Part shown: piece after piece, positions 7,805 to 15,516 of the stretch
How the letters are laid out: each line of letters begins with the position of its first letter
How positions within the stretch are numbered: the first letter of the stretch is position 1
NCBI RefSeq assembly: GCF_900103455.1
Contig: NZ_FNHI01000010.1
Coordinates: 124,001-188,000, forward strand
Length of the DNA: 64,000 nt
Source: Streptomyces wuyuanensis
Lineage (GTDB): Bacteria > Actinomycetota > Actinomycetes > Streptomycetales > Streptomycetaceae
Reading direction: 5' to 3'
Position numbers and translations under genes: made by a program
The notes under the pieces: model-generated
Databases searched by the model: none
Seen by the model: only the letters and a program-made list of their open reading frames with translations
Told to the model about the DNA's origin: nothing

Positions 7805-8938
7805 ATGAAAGCTGTTGTGTACAAGGAACCGTTCGAGGTGGCGGTCGAGGACGTCGCGAAGCCGAGGATCCACCATCCGAACGACGTGATCGTACGAGTC
7901 ACGTCCACCGCGATATGCGGCTCCGACCTGCACATGTACGAGGGCCGTACCGCGGCGGAGCCGGGCATCGTCTTCGGTCACGAGAACATGGGGATCATCG
8001 AGGAACTCGGTGACGGCGTCACCTCCCTCAAGCAGGGCGACCGGGTGGTCATGCCCTTCAACGTCGCATGCGGCTTCTGCATGAACTGCGTGGAGGGGTT
8101 CACGGGATTCTGTCTGACCGTCAATCCCGGCTTCGCCGGCGGTGCTTACGGTTACGTCGCCATGGGCCCCTGGCCCGGAGGCCAGGCCGAGTACCTGCGC
8201 GTGCCCTACGCGGACTTCAACTGCCTGAAGCTGCCACCGGGAAACGAGCACGAGACCGACTTCATCCTGCTCGCGGACATCTTCCCCACCGGGTACCACG
8301 GCTGCGAACTCGCCCAGGTGCGGCCGGGCGAGAGCGTCGCCGTGTACGGCGGCGGTCCCGTCGGCCTGATGGCCGCGTACTCGGCCCTGCTGCGTGGCGC
8401 CAAGAAGGTCTTCGTCGTGGACCGTGTCCCCGAACGCCTGGAAAAGGCACGGGAAATCGGCGCGACCCCGATCAACTTCGCCGAGGGCGACCCGGTGGAG
8501 CAGATCAAGGAGCAGACCGAGGGCATCGGCACCGACAAGGGCGTGGACGCGGTCGGCTACCAGGCGACGGTGCGTGACACCGGGCGCGAGGAGCCGGCGA
8601 CCGTGCTGAACTCGCTCATCGGCACCGTCCGGGCCACCGGAATGCTCGGCGTACCCGGGCTCTACGTACCCTCCGACCCCGGCGGTCCCGACGAGCAGTC
8701 CAAGCACGGCATGCTCAGCGTCGCCATCGGCAGGCTCTTCGAGAAGGGCCTGAAGATGGGTACCGGTCAGTGCAACGTGAAGCGCTACAACAGGTACCTG
8801 CGCGACATGATCATCGAGGGCAGGGCGACGCCGAGCTTCGTCGTCTCCCACGAACTGCCGCTGGACCAGGCGCCGTCGGCGTACGAGAAGTTCGACAAGA
8901 GGGTCGAGGGCTACACCAAGGTGGTGCTGCACCCGTAG
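7805..8938 (+). CDS. Zinc-dependent alcohol dehydrogenase, glutathione-independent formaldehyde dehydrogenase type
   Basis: 377 aa medium-chain dehydrogenase, normal length. Zinc-catalytic residues are visible: Cys in CGSDLHMYEG (about residue 38), GHEN (about 60), and the later Asp in LLADIFPTGYHG. The structural zinc lobe has Cys in ACGFCMNCVEGFTGFC. The Rossmann nucleotide site is VYGGGPVGLMAA (about 180). The long insert and C-terminal shape fit the FdhA-like subfamily, which oxidises aldehydes or alcohols with NAD. Start ATG 7805 is preceded by GGAGGTCACAGCC. Monocistronic. The substrate is not determined by sequence. Confidence 0.9.
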   Translation: MKAVVYKEPFEVAVEDVAKPRIHHPNDVIVRVTSTAICGSDLHMYEGRTAAEPGIVFGHENMGIIEELGDGVTSLKQGDRVVMPFNVACGFCMNCVEGFTGFCLTVNPGFAGGAYGYVAMGPWPGGQAEYLRVPYADFNCLKLPPGNEHETDFILLADIFPTGYHGCELAQVRPGESVAVYGGGPVGLMAAYSALLRGAKKVFVVDRVPERLEKAREIGATPINFAEGDPVEQIKEQTEGIGTDKGVDAVGYQATVRDTGREEPATVLNSLIGTVRATGMLGVPGLYVPSDPGGPDEQSKHGMLSVAIGRLFEKGLKMGTGQCNVKRYNRYLRDMIIEGRATPSFVVSHELPLDQAPSAYEKFDKRVEGYTKVVLHP

Positions 8939-8997
8939 TGCCGCACGTTCCCCCGCGGCGCACGGCCAACGGGAGACCGCGGAAGCACCACGCACGA

Positions 8998-9032
8998 CGA
9001 AGGGGCTGCCGATCCGCTCGGCAGCCCCTTCG
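8998..9032. terminator. Bidirectional terminator between dehydrogenase and HtrA-like gene
   Basis: 15-bp perfect stem (8998-9012 with 9018-9032), loop TCCGC, between two convergent genes ending at 8938 and 9060. Confidence 0.85.
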
Positions 9033-9059
9033 CCCGTTCGTCCTGCGGACCCGGCCGCG

Positions 9060-10481
9060 TCAGCCGTCGCCCTCACGCTGGCCCAGCGTGAGCGTGGCCG
9101 TGACCTCTCGGCCGTCGCGCTCGTAGGTGAGCCGGACCTTGTCGCCGGGCTTGTGGGTCCAGATCTCGCTGATGAGCGTCGGGCCGCTGTCGACCGGCTT
9201 GCCGTCGAACTTGGTGATCACGTCACCGGCCCTGAGTCCCGCCTTGGCCGCCGGACCGTTCGGGCTGACGGCCGCCGTGCCGCCCGCGCCCTCCTCGGCG
9301 ATCGTCGCGCCGGAGCCCTTGTCCGTCATGTTCACGGTCGCGCCGATGACGGGGTAGACGGGCTTGCCCGTCTTGATCAGCTGGTCCGCCACGTTCTTCG
9401 CCTGGTTGACGGGGATGGCGAAGCCGAGGCCGATGGAACCGGCCTGGGACTGCTGGCCGAATCCGTTGCCGCCGCCCGCGGACTGGATCGCGGAGTTGAT
9501 GCCGATCACCGCGCCGCGCGCGTCCAGGAGCGGACCGCCGGAGTTACCGGGGTTGATCGAGGCGTCGGTCTGCAGCGCGCTCATGTACGAGTTCTTGCCT
9601 CCCGAGCCGTCGCCCGAGGCCACCGGCCGGTTCTTGGCGCTGATGATGCCCGTCGTGACCGTGTTGGACAGGCCGAAGGGCGCGCCGATCGCGATGGTCG
9701 AGTCGCCGACCGCGACCTGGTCGGAGTTGCCCAGGGGCAGCGGTGTGAGCCCGTCGGGCGCGCTCCGCAGCTTCAGTACGGCCACGTCGTAGCCCTGGGC
9801 CCGGCCGACGACCTCGGCGTCGTACTTCCTGCCGTTGGAGAAGGTCGCGGAGAGCGTGCCGCCGTCGGCCGCCGAGGCCACCACGTGGTTGTTCGTGAGG
9901 ATGTGGCCTTCCTTGTCGTAGACGAAGCCCGTGCCCGTGCCGGCCTCGCCCTCGCCGCTCCCCGACTTCGCCTCGATCGTGACGACACTGGGCAGCGCCT
10001 TGCCCGCGACCGCGGCGACCGTGCCGGCGTCGCGCTTGAAGCCGGCGGGGGCGTCGCCCGCGGCCACGGTCGTCGAGATTCCGCCGTCGTTCCGCTCGGC
10101 GGCCCAGTAGCCGATCCCGCCTCCCACACCTCCGGCGACGAGCGCGGCGACGAGGACCGAAGCGATCATTCCGCCGGACCGCCTGCGCGGTCCCTGCGGT
10201 GCCGGCGCGGGCTCGCCCCAGTGCGAGACGGGCGGCGGCGGAGGCGGCCAGGCGCCCTGCGGGTACTGGGCCGTGTCGGCGGGGGACGGCGCCGGGGCGC
10301 CCTGGGCGGACCCGTGGGCGGTGGGCGGCGCCGGCGGCGCGGGGGGTACCGCCCGGCCCGGCTGCGTCGGGGCGTCCGCACCGGCGGGCGCGTGCGCGGC
10401 AGCGCTTTCGGGAGCAGCCGCCGGCACAGGAGGTACGGACGGGCCCGCGTGTGCCGGGGTGCCCTCGTTCTCAGTGCTCAC
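9060..10481 (-). CDS. HtrA/DegP-like membrane-anchored serine protease with PDZ domain
   Basis: 473 aa. Order: Pro/Ala-rich cytoplasmic N-terminus (1-100), one membrane segment after RRRSGG (about 105-127), trypsin-like domain (about 155-365), PDZ domain (about 378-473). The catalytic triad is visible: His199 in NNHVV, Asp232 in YDVAVLKL, Ser314 in INPGNSGGP. PDZ region: AAKAGLRAGDVITKFDGKPV. These proteases handle misfolded proteins outside the membrane under envelope stress. GTG 10481 is preceded by GAGGAAGAGGAAGCT, which fixes the start over an in-frame ATG at 10532. Divergent from the phosphodiesterase gene. Confidence 0.92.
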   Translation of the reverse strand: MSTENEGTPAHAGPSVPPVPAAAPESAAAHAPAGADAPTQPGRAVPPAPPAPPTAHGSAQGAPAPSPADTAQYPQGAWPPPPPPVSHWGEPAPAPQGPRRRSGGMIASVLVAALVAGGVGGGIGYWAAERNDGGISTTVAAGDAPAGFKRDAGTVAAVAGKALPSVVTIEAKSGSGEGEAGTGTGFVYDKEGHILTNNHVVASAADGGTLSATFSNGRKYDAEVVGRAQGYDVAVLKLRSAPDGLTPLPLGNSDQVAVGDSTIAIGAPFGLSNTVTTGIISAKNRPVASGDGSGGKNSYMSALQTDASINPGNSGGPLLDARGAVIGINSAIQSAGGGNGFGQQSQAGSIGLGFAIPVNQAKNVADQLIKTGKPVYPVIGATVNMTDKGSGATIAEEGAGGTAAVSPNGPAAKAGLRAGDVITKFDGKPVDSGPTLISEIWTHKPGDKVRLTYERDGREVTATLTLGQREGDG

Positions 10482-10675
10482 AGCTTCCTCTTCCTCGATT
10501 CCACGATTCGGCGGTCCGCGGTCGCGCGGCACCGCACCGATGCGCTGCAGACAGCTTTTCCCACAGCCTGTCAGGCCACTGTAAGCAGGACCTGTGCGTC
10601 CGCGCGCCGTTCCTTATCCCGGACATTGCGGACAGGGGCGGGGTGCTCGCATTCCGGCGATGGCACCATGACGCG

Positions 10676-11467
10676 GTGACTCAACACCGGATCCAGGTCG
10701 TCGCCCACCGAGGCGCCTCGGAGGACGCCCCCGAACACACCCTGGCCGCCTATGTGAGAGCCATAGAGGACGGGGCGGACGCCCTCGAGTGCGATGTGCG
10801 TCTCACGGCGGACGGTCATCTCGTCTGCGTCCACGACCGCCGGGTGAACCGCACCTCCAACGGCCGGGGCGCGGTCTCCGCGCTGGAGCTCGCCGACCTC
10901 GCCGGGCTCGACTTCGGCTCCTGGAAGGACAGCGAGGAGAGCCCCGACTGGAGGGACCCGGGCTTCACCTCGGTGCTGACCCTGGAGCGGCTGCTGGAAC
11001 TGGTGGCGGACGCCGGGCGACGCATCGAACTCGCCATCGAGACCAAGCATCCGACCCGCTGGGCCGGACAGGTGGAGGAGCGGCTGCTCCAGCTGCTGAA
11101 GCGCTTCGGCCTGGACGCACCGGCGGCGGCCGAAGAGTCCCCCGTGCGCGTCATGAGCTTCTCGGCCCGCTCGCTGCACCGGATCACGGACGCCGCGCCG
11201 GGCATCCCGACCGTGTACCTGATGCAGTTCCTCCCGCTGCGGGCCCGTGAGGCGCGGCTGCCCGCAGGGGCACGGATCGCCGGCCCGGGCATCCGGCTCG
11301 TGCGCAATCACCCCGCCTACGTCGAGCGGCTGCACGCCGCAGGCCACCAGGTGCACGTCTGGACCGTGAACGAACCGGCCGACGTCGACCTCTGCGTCGG
11401 CCTCGGCGTCGAGGCGATCATCACCAACCGCCCGAAGCAGGTCCTCTCCCAACTGGGCCGTCTCTGA
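10676..11467 (+). CDS. Glycerophosphodiester phosphodiesterase
   Basis: 263 aa GDPD-family TIM barrel. Catalytic and metal residues are visible: AHRGASEDAPEHT near residue 10, ALECDVRLTADGHLVCVHD with the Glu-Asp pair and general-acid His, and IETKHP in the middle. The C-terminal HVWTVNEPADVD and AIITNRP are standard GDPD motifs. It hydrolyses glycerophosphodiesters to glycerol-3-phosphate and an alcohol. No signal peptide, so cytoplasmic. GTG 10676 is the likely start; no strong Shine-Dalgarno is seen. Monocistronic. Confidence 0.92.
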   Translation: MTQHRIQVVAHRGASEDAPEHTLAAYVRAIEDGADALECDVRLTADGHLVCVHDRRVNRTSNGRGAVSALELADLAGLDFGSWKDSEESPDWRDPGFTSVLTLERLLELVADAGRRIELAIETKHPTRWAGQVEERLLQLLKRFGLDAPAAAEESPVRVMSFSARSLHRITDAAPGIPTVYLMQFLPLRAREARLPAGARIAGPGIRLVRNHPAYVERLHAAGHQVHVWTVNEPADVDLCVGLGVEAIITNRPKQVLSQLGRL

Positions 11468-11627
11468 CGGTTCTCCGCTCAGCGACCGGACCGCTACAGG
11501 GAGTGCACCGGCGCGTTCGATCCGTATTCGAGCGTGACGAGTGCGTCACCAGACGCGGATTGGCCGGTTTCCGGCCCAGGTCATCGGGGCATCCACACCG
11601 TGGCGTGGGGCGAAGGAGGTCTCGGGG

Positions 11628-12143
11628 GTGGCGTTGGTGGTGGCACAGGAGGTGCCCACGTCGTCGAGCATGGCCGTACCCCATGGCCCTGCGGGCGTGG
11701 GTGAGGCAAGGCACAAAATGCGCGAGCAACTGCGGCGCAGCGGAGTGTCCGAATCGGTCGTCGACGATGCCGTTCTGATCCTTTCCGAACTGCTGAGCAA
11801 TGCCTGCCGGCACGGCAGACCCCTCGGCCGACACGCGGAGATCGGCGACGGCGACATCCGCGCCGCATGGCGTCTCGACGCGTCGGGTGGCCTGACCGTC
11901 GAGGTGACGGACGGAGGCGGTCCCACCCGCCCGATTCCGTCCACGCCCTCGGTCACCGCGCACGGCGGCCGCGGGCTCAACATCATCAGCGCGCTCGCCC
12001 GGGACTGGGGCGTGCGGGACAGCGCCGCCGGCGAGGTCACCGTGTGGGTCCTCGTCACCGAAGGGCATCGCCGCGACGATTTCGCTACGCGCGTCACCGG
12101 TCCCGGCTTCGAGTTCGCGGACGCCTACGACGACGTGGACTGA
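11628..12143 (+). CDS. RsbW/SpoIIAB-like ATP-binding regulatory protein
   Basis: 171 aa with a single HATPase_c domain. Visible: N-box ELLSNACRHG (about residues 55-64), G1 box EVTDGGGP, G2 box GGRGLNIISALARDWG. It has no histidine-phosphorylation domain, so it belongs to the serine-kinase/anti-sigma class widespread in Streptomyces. Typical partners are a sigma factor, a STAS-domain anti-anti-sigma and a SpoIIE phosphatase; none is adjacent, though a SpoIIE-like protein lies at 15517. GTG 11628 has GAAGGAGG 10 nt upstream. Probably monocistronic. Confidence 0.85.
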   Translation: MALVVAQEVPTSSSMAVPHGPAGVGEARHKMREQLRRSGVSESVVDDAVLILSELLSNACRHGRPLGRHAEIGDGDIRAAWRLDASGGLTVEVTDGGGPTRPIPSTPSVTAHGGRGLNIISALARDWGVRDSAAGEVTVWVLVTEGHRRDDFATRVTGPGFEFADAYDDVD

Positions 12144-12369
12144 CCCCCGGGACGACGCGTTCCGGGCTCGGGGCAGGGCGGTCGTCCGGAGCACCCGGGC
12201 GGGGCACCGCCCACCGCCGGGCCGCCCGCGCACCGCCTCGGAGGGCCGCTCCGGCCGGTTCCGTGTACGCGGGCACGCGACGTGAAGTGCCGCTGTGACC
12301 GCTGCCACGCCCGCAACGGCTAGGCTCGCGCCCGAGACAAGCACGCCGTCATCGGGAGAAAGCCACATC

Positions 12370-13341
12370 ATGGCCAAGAAGCGCCCCCAGACGAAGGCCG
12401 CCGCCAAGCCACAGGTCACCGACGGTGAGATCCCGGTGGTCGGCGCCCGCGAGCCCTGCCCCTGCGGTTCGGGCCGTCGCTACAAGGCCTGCCACGGGCG
12501 GGCCGCCGCACACGCCGTGACCGAGCTGGTCCAGCGCCCCTTCGAGGGGCTCCCCGGCGAGGGCGACTGGGTCGCCCTCCGCGAGCTGGTGCCCGCCGCC
12601 ACCGTCGCCCTGACCCTCAAGGACGGGCTGCCCGAGGACGTCCCGTCGCTCACCCTGGCGACCGTCCTCCCCATGGCCTGGCCGGCGCTGCGGCGCGAGG
12701 ACGGCTCCGTCATGCTCGCCCTGCAGAACGACACGCCGTCCGGCGATCTCAGCCGCGACCTCGCCGACACCCTGCAGCGCGCGCTGACCACGAAGCCCGG
12801 AAACGCGGTGCCCCCGCGGCGCGCCCCCGCCGACGGCCCGCGGCTCCAGGACCTGATCGACGCGGACGCCCCGTTCGAGCCGGTCGTCCACAGCGGATTC
12901 GAGTTCTGGATCCCGGAGTCGGTGGAGACCACGAGCGCCGAGGTGACGGCTTCGCTGGAGCGCGCCAACGCGGCGGCGATCCCGACGGCGAAGCTGTCCG
13001 GCGTGGAGGCCGCGTACTGGTGCGAGACCCCGGAGAAGAACCACCTGCGCTGGGTCATGCCGCACACCGAGGAGCGTCTGCTGGACGCGCTCGCCCGGCT
13101 GCACGCCGCCGGTGCGTCGACCCTCGGCGAAGGCACACGCCTCGTCGGCTCGTTCCGTGCGCACGGTCTGGTGGTCCCGGTCTGGGACCTGCCGAGCGGG
13201 ATGGGCGCCGAGGAGTGCGAGAAGCCGGCTGCGGAGTTCGCCGAGCGGCTCGCCAAGGCGCTCGCGACGGACTCCCCGCTCACGGGCGAGGAGCGCCGGG
13301 CTCGCAGCGGCCTCACCAACCGCCAGGTCACCCTCAGCTGA
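12370..13341 (+). CDS. SEC-C motif / DUF5926 family protein
   Basis: 323 aa. A Lys/Ala-rich N-terminus (1-20) is followed by a SEC-C zinc motif, PCPCGSGRRYKACHG (about residues 36-50), with CxC-x8-C-H ligands. The remaining 270 residues match the actinobacterial DUF5926 type as I know it. SEC-C motifs bind zinc and are often on proteins associated with translocation or ribosome quality control, but the role here is not known. Start ATG 12370 follows GGGAGAAAGCCACATC. An in-frame GTG at 12295 would lengthen the basic tail and is less likely. Confidence 0.82.
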   Translation: MAKKRPQTKAAAKPQVTDGEIPVVGAREPCPCGSGRRYKACHGRAAAHAVTELVQRPFEGLPGEGDWVALRELVPAATVALTLKDGLPEDVPSLTLATVLPMAWPALRREDGSVMLALQNDTPSGDLSRDLADTLQRALTTKPGNAVPPRRAPADGPRLQDLIDADAPFEPVVHSGFEFWIPESVETTSAEVTASLERANAAAIPTAKLSGVEAAYWCETPEKNHLRWVMPHTEERLLDALARLHAAGASTLGEGTRLVGSFRAHGLVVPVWDLPSGMGAEECEKPAAEFAERLAKALATDSPLTGEERRARSGLTNRQVTLS

Positions 13342-13439
13342 CCGGGGGACCACGGTCGGCTCCGGCATCCGGTGGACGGCGACGGTGACGCGGGGGGCGG
13401 CTCGGCCGCCGCCCGCCGCGACCTGACGCTTCCCACCCG

Positions 13440-13600
13440 CGGCAAGTGATCCCCGTCACAACTGCCCGTACGGGCGGGTAATTCCTTGTCCGAATACCCG
13501 AGATCGAATTTGCGAACAGCAGATCTCTTGTTACCGTTCTGGAAGTCCGGTCGCTGGTGCATCCCCCGTCGCCAGCGACCGGGCGTCTCTATTTCCGGCA
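13440..13600. other. Structured, lower-GC convergent intergenic stretch
   Basis: Between two convergent genes. It holds CCCGTACGGG (palindrome), a relatively AT-rich stretch (13485-13535) and an 11-bp perfect hairpin CCGGTCGCTGG / CCAGCGACCGG (13547-13557 with 13572-13582, 14-nt loop). The hairpin could terminate both genes. The AT-rich half looks like more than a terminator, for example a promoter and a short structured RNA. Not assigned. Confidence 0.4.
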
Positions 13601-13622
13601 GTGCCCGGCCTCTCGCCCGACG

Positions 13623-14177
13623 TCAACTGCTCCCGGAGGCGGGGGAGTTGCTCCCGGCGCGCAGCAACAGCGGACCGTCGCCGACTTCCGCGGAACGCGC
13701 GAACTCCGCGATCGCGGAATACTCCCCGGCTTCACCTCGGGCCTTCTCACGCGGTGTTTCGCATACCGCGGGCTCATCTCCCGGTTCGGCCGCACAATGC
13801 GTCCGCACGGTCCTTCCGCCCGGCCCCATCAGGGTCAGCACGGACATCAGCCCCCCGCCCGTCGCGTTGCGGAAGTACGTTCGCGCCCAGGCGTCCGGGC
13901 CATCGGTCAGGACGCAGGACTGTGCCTCGATACCGTGCGGCGAGGCCACTGCGGGGCCGCAGTGTTCGCTTGTGCGTCGTACGCCGAGCGCGTTGCGATC
14001 CGCCTCCGGCGCCTTCCGCGGGCTGTGCGGGGCATGCATTCCGGCCACACTTGCGGACCGCCCCGCCCTCTTGCCATCCGCCGTCGCATCGGCGCCCTCC
14101 GGCACGGCGGAAGCGGCGAGCGGCAGCAGGGCGGCGCAGACGGCGGCGAGCGCGAGCCCGGTGAGGCGCTGGTTCAT
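13623..14177 (-). CDS. Secreted hypothetical protein
   Basis: 184 aa. Signal peptide MNQRLTGLALAAVCAALLPLAASA to about residue 24, then a Gly/Ala/Lys-rich stretch and a core (about 75-160) with four Cys: EHCGP, QSCVL, RTHCAA, AVCETP. The core has the motif WARTYFRNATGGGLMSVL and may form two disulfides. It ends PLLLRAGSNSPASGSS. I do not recognise the family; the domain resembles small secreted beta proteins of Streptomyces. ATG 14177 has no strong ribosome site but gives the only sensible signal peptide. Confidence 0.7.
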   Translation of the reverse strand: MNQRLTGLALAAVCAALLPLAASAVPEGADATADGKRAGRSASVAGMHAPHSPRKAPEADRNALGVRRTSEHCGPAVASPHGIEAQSCVLTDGPDAWARTYFRNATGGGLMSVLTLMGPGGRTVRTHCAAEPGDEPAVCETPREKARGEAGEYSAIAEFARSAEVGDGPLLLRAGSNSPASGSS

Positions 14178-14304
14178 GTGCGCCGAAGATATCGGCGTAC
14201 GGAGGCGCCCCGATCCCCGTCCGCCCGATTTCCCGGCCCTGGGGCCCGGCTCCTACCCGTACGAGTGAGTCTCCGGCCCGCGCACGACCGTCACCGCGCG
14301 GGAG

Positions 14305-14342
14305 GCCGCCCCCGACGAGTGGGAGCCGCCCCCGACGAGTGG
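14305..14342. repeat. Two tandem copies of an 18-nt repeat
   Basis: GCCGCCCCCGACGAGTGG at 14305-14322 and 14325-14342, period 20 nt, just downstream of the Prim-Pol gene stop (minus strand) and before the secreted-protein gene. Meaning unknown. Confidence 0.6.
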
Positions 14343-14353
14343 CAGGCGGGCCG

Positions 14354-15064
14354 TCAGTACGCGAGGCGGGAGCCCTCCCCGGCCTCCGGAGGAGTCACGC
14401 CCGAGGGTGTGCTGACGCTCGCCTCGACGAGGGCGTCGACGACCGCCTCCACATCCGGCAGCCAGGGCGCGGCCGAGCCGGGGAGCGGGGCCCGCTCCCA
14501 GCGGACCTGGCCCATGCCCGTCTCCGACGGCGGCAGCATCAGATAGCCGCCCGCGCCGTGGAAGCGAAGCGAACTCGGCACCCGGTCCTTGGCGTAGAGC
14601 AGCTCGCCCAGTTGCTCCAACGAGTACGGGGCGACGAGCAGGGACCACCGGGTCGGCGTGGCGACGACGGGGCCGAGTCTCATCTCCATGCGGTCGAGCG
14701 CGGCGAGCGCCCGGGCCCCGGCGACCGCCGGCAGGCTCACCGCGCACGGCGCACGGCCGCCCGTGGCGAGCACGATCGGGGCGGTGGGCCGCTGGGTCCA
14801 CCACCAGCGCACCATCCGCTCGTCGGTGGTCGCCGCCAGAAGGCCGGGATCGAAGGGGTGTGCGCCGGGTACGACGCACTCGTGATCGGGGCAGGCGCAG
14901 CCGCGCCCGCGGTCGGTCCGCCCTCCGGCGGCCTTGAGTCCCACACCGGGCAGCACGGGCCATTCCCACGCGGTGGCGCAGGTCAGCGCCGCGTCGAGTT
15001 GAGGAGCAGGCCTCCCCTTGCGCCAGAACCGGAGCCTGCGTCGCCTTCCGAGGATCTCGCGCAT
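14354..15064 (-). CDS. Second Prim-Pol-like (bifunctional DNA primase/polymerase) protein
   Basis: 236 aa. N-terminal arginine-rich patch (ILGRRRRLRFWRKGR) followed by a Prim-Pol-like domain: ALTCATAWEWPVLPG, Cys cluster CACPDHECVVPGAHPFD, then PIVLATGG, MEMRLGPVVATPTRWSLLVAP and LRFHGAGGYLMLPPS. The central Asp pair of the catalytic site is much less clear than in the protein at 1580, so it may be a divergent, non-catalytic relative. Start ATG 15064 precedes REILGRRRR. The gene is divergent from the SpoIIE-like gene across a long leader. Confidence 0.75.
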   Translation of the reverse strand: MREILGRRRRLRFWRKGRPAPQLDAALTCATAWEWPVLPGVGLKAAGGRTDRGRGCACPDHECVVPGAHPFDPGLLAATTDERMVRWWWTQRPTAPIVLATGGRAPCAVSLPAVAGARALAALDRMEMRLGPVVATPTRWSLLVAPYSLEQLGELLYAKDRVPSSLRFHGAGGYLMLPPSETGMGQVRWERAPLPGSAAPWLPDVEAVVDALVEASVSTPSGVTPPEAGEGSRLAY

Positions 15065-15516
15065 GAGCGCTCGTTCCTTTCCGTTGAACGCCGAGGTCCA
15101 TCACACCATGTGTGCATCACTTCACTGCGCGTACAAAGCGGCGTCTCGCCGCCCTTGCCGTAGGCATGGGCGATCCCATGGGCTCTGTCCATTAAACGCG
15201 TGGCGAGGGGTGGCGCGCGCCTGGCGCTTGCTCTCCCGCTGTACTCGTACCGCCACTCGGGACGGGGCGGCGGCCCACGGCGGTTAAGACGCCCGGGCTC
15301 CCCGCCAGGTTCCGGGGCGGTCCCAACTGCCCCTGGCCATCACCGTTTACGTACCCATCACGCCCGGGATGACTCCCCCCTCGGGCTTCGCCTCGGACTT
15401 CACCCTGGGTGGGATCCCCACGTCGAACGCCCTTAGTCGACCGCAAATCGCGTTCATGGGGGGCATTTTTCAGCCAAGTTAGCAACCGCGCGGACACCAG
15501 CGATACGACCAGGACA
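15065..15516. other. Long divergent intergenic region
   Basis: 452 nt between the second Prim-Pol gene and the SpoIIE-like gene. It contains the short palindrome CATGGG-CGAT-CCCATG (15165-15180). No convincing gene; open frames here extend upstream of the SpoIIE-like start but look non-coding. Confidence 0.4.

Noticed and set aside
13440..13600. c-di-AMP (ydaO-type) riboswitch
   Set aside because: The conserved ydaO segments are not found, and no cell-wall hydrolase gene lies directly downstream on that strand.
13486..14268. Plus-strand open frame opposite the secreted-protein gene
   Set aside because: The minus strand gives a signal peptide and four ordered Cys; the plus frame has none of these.
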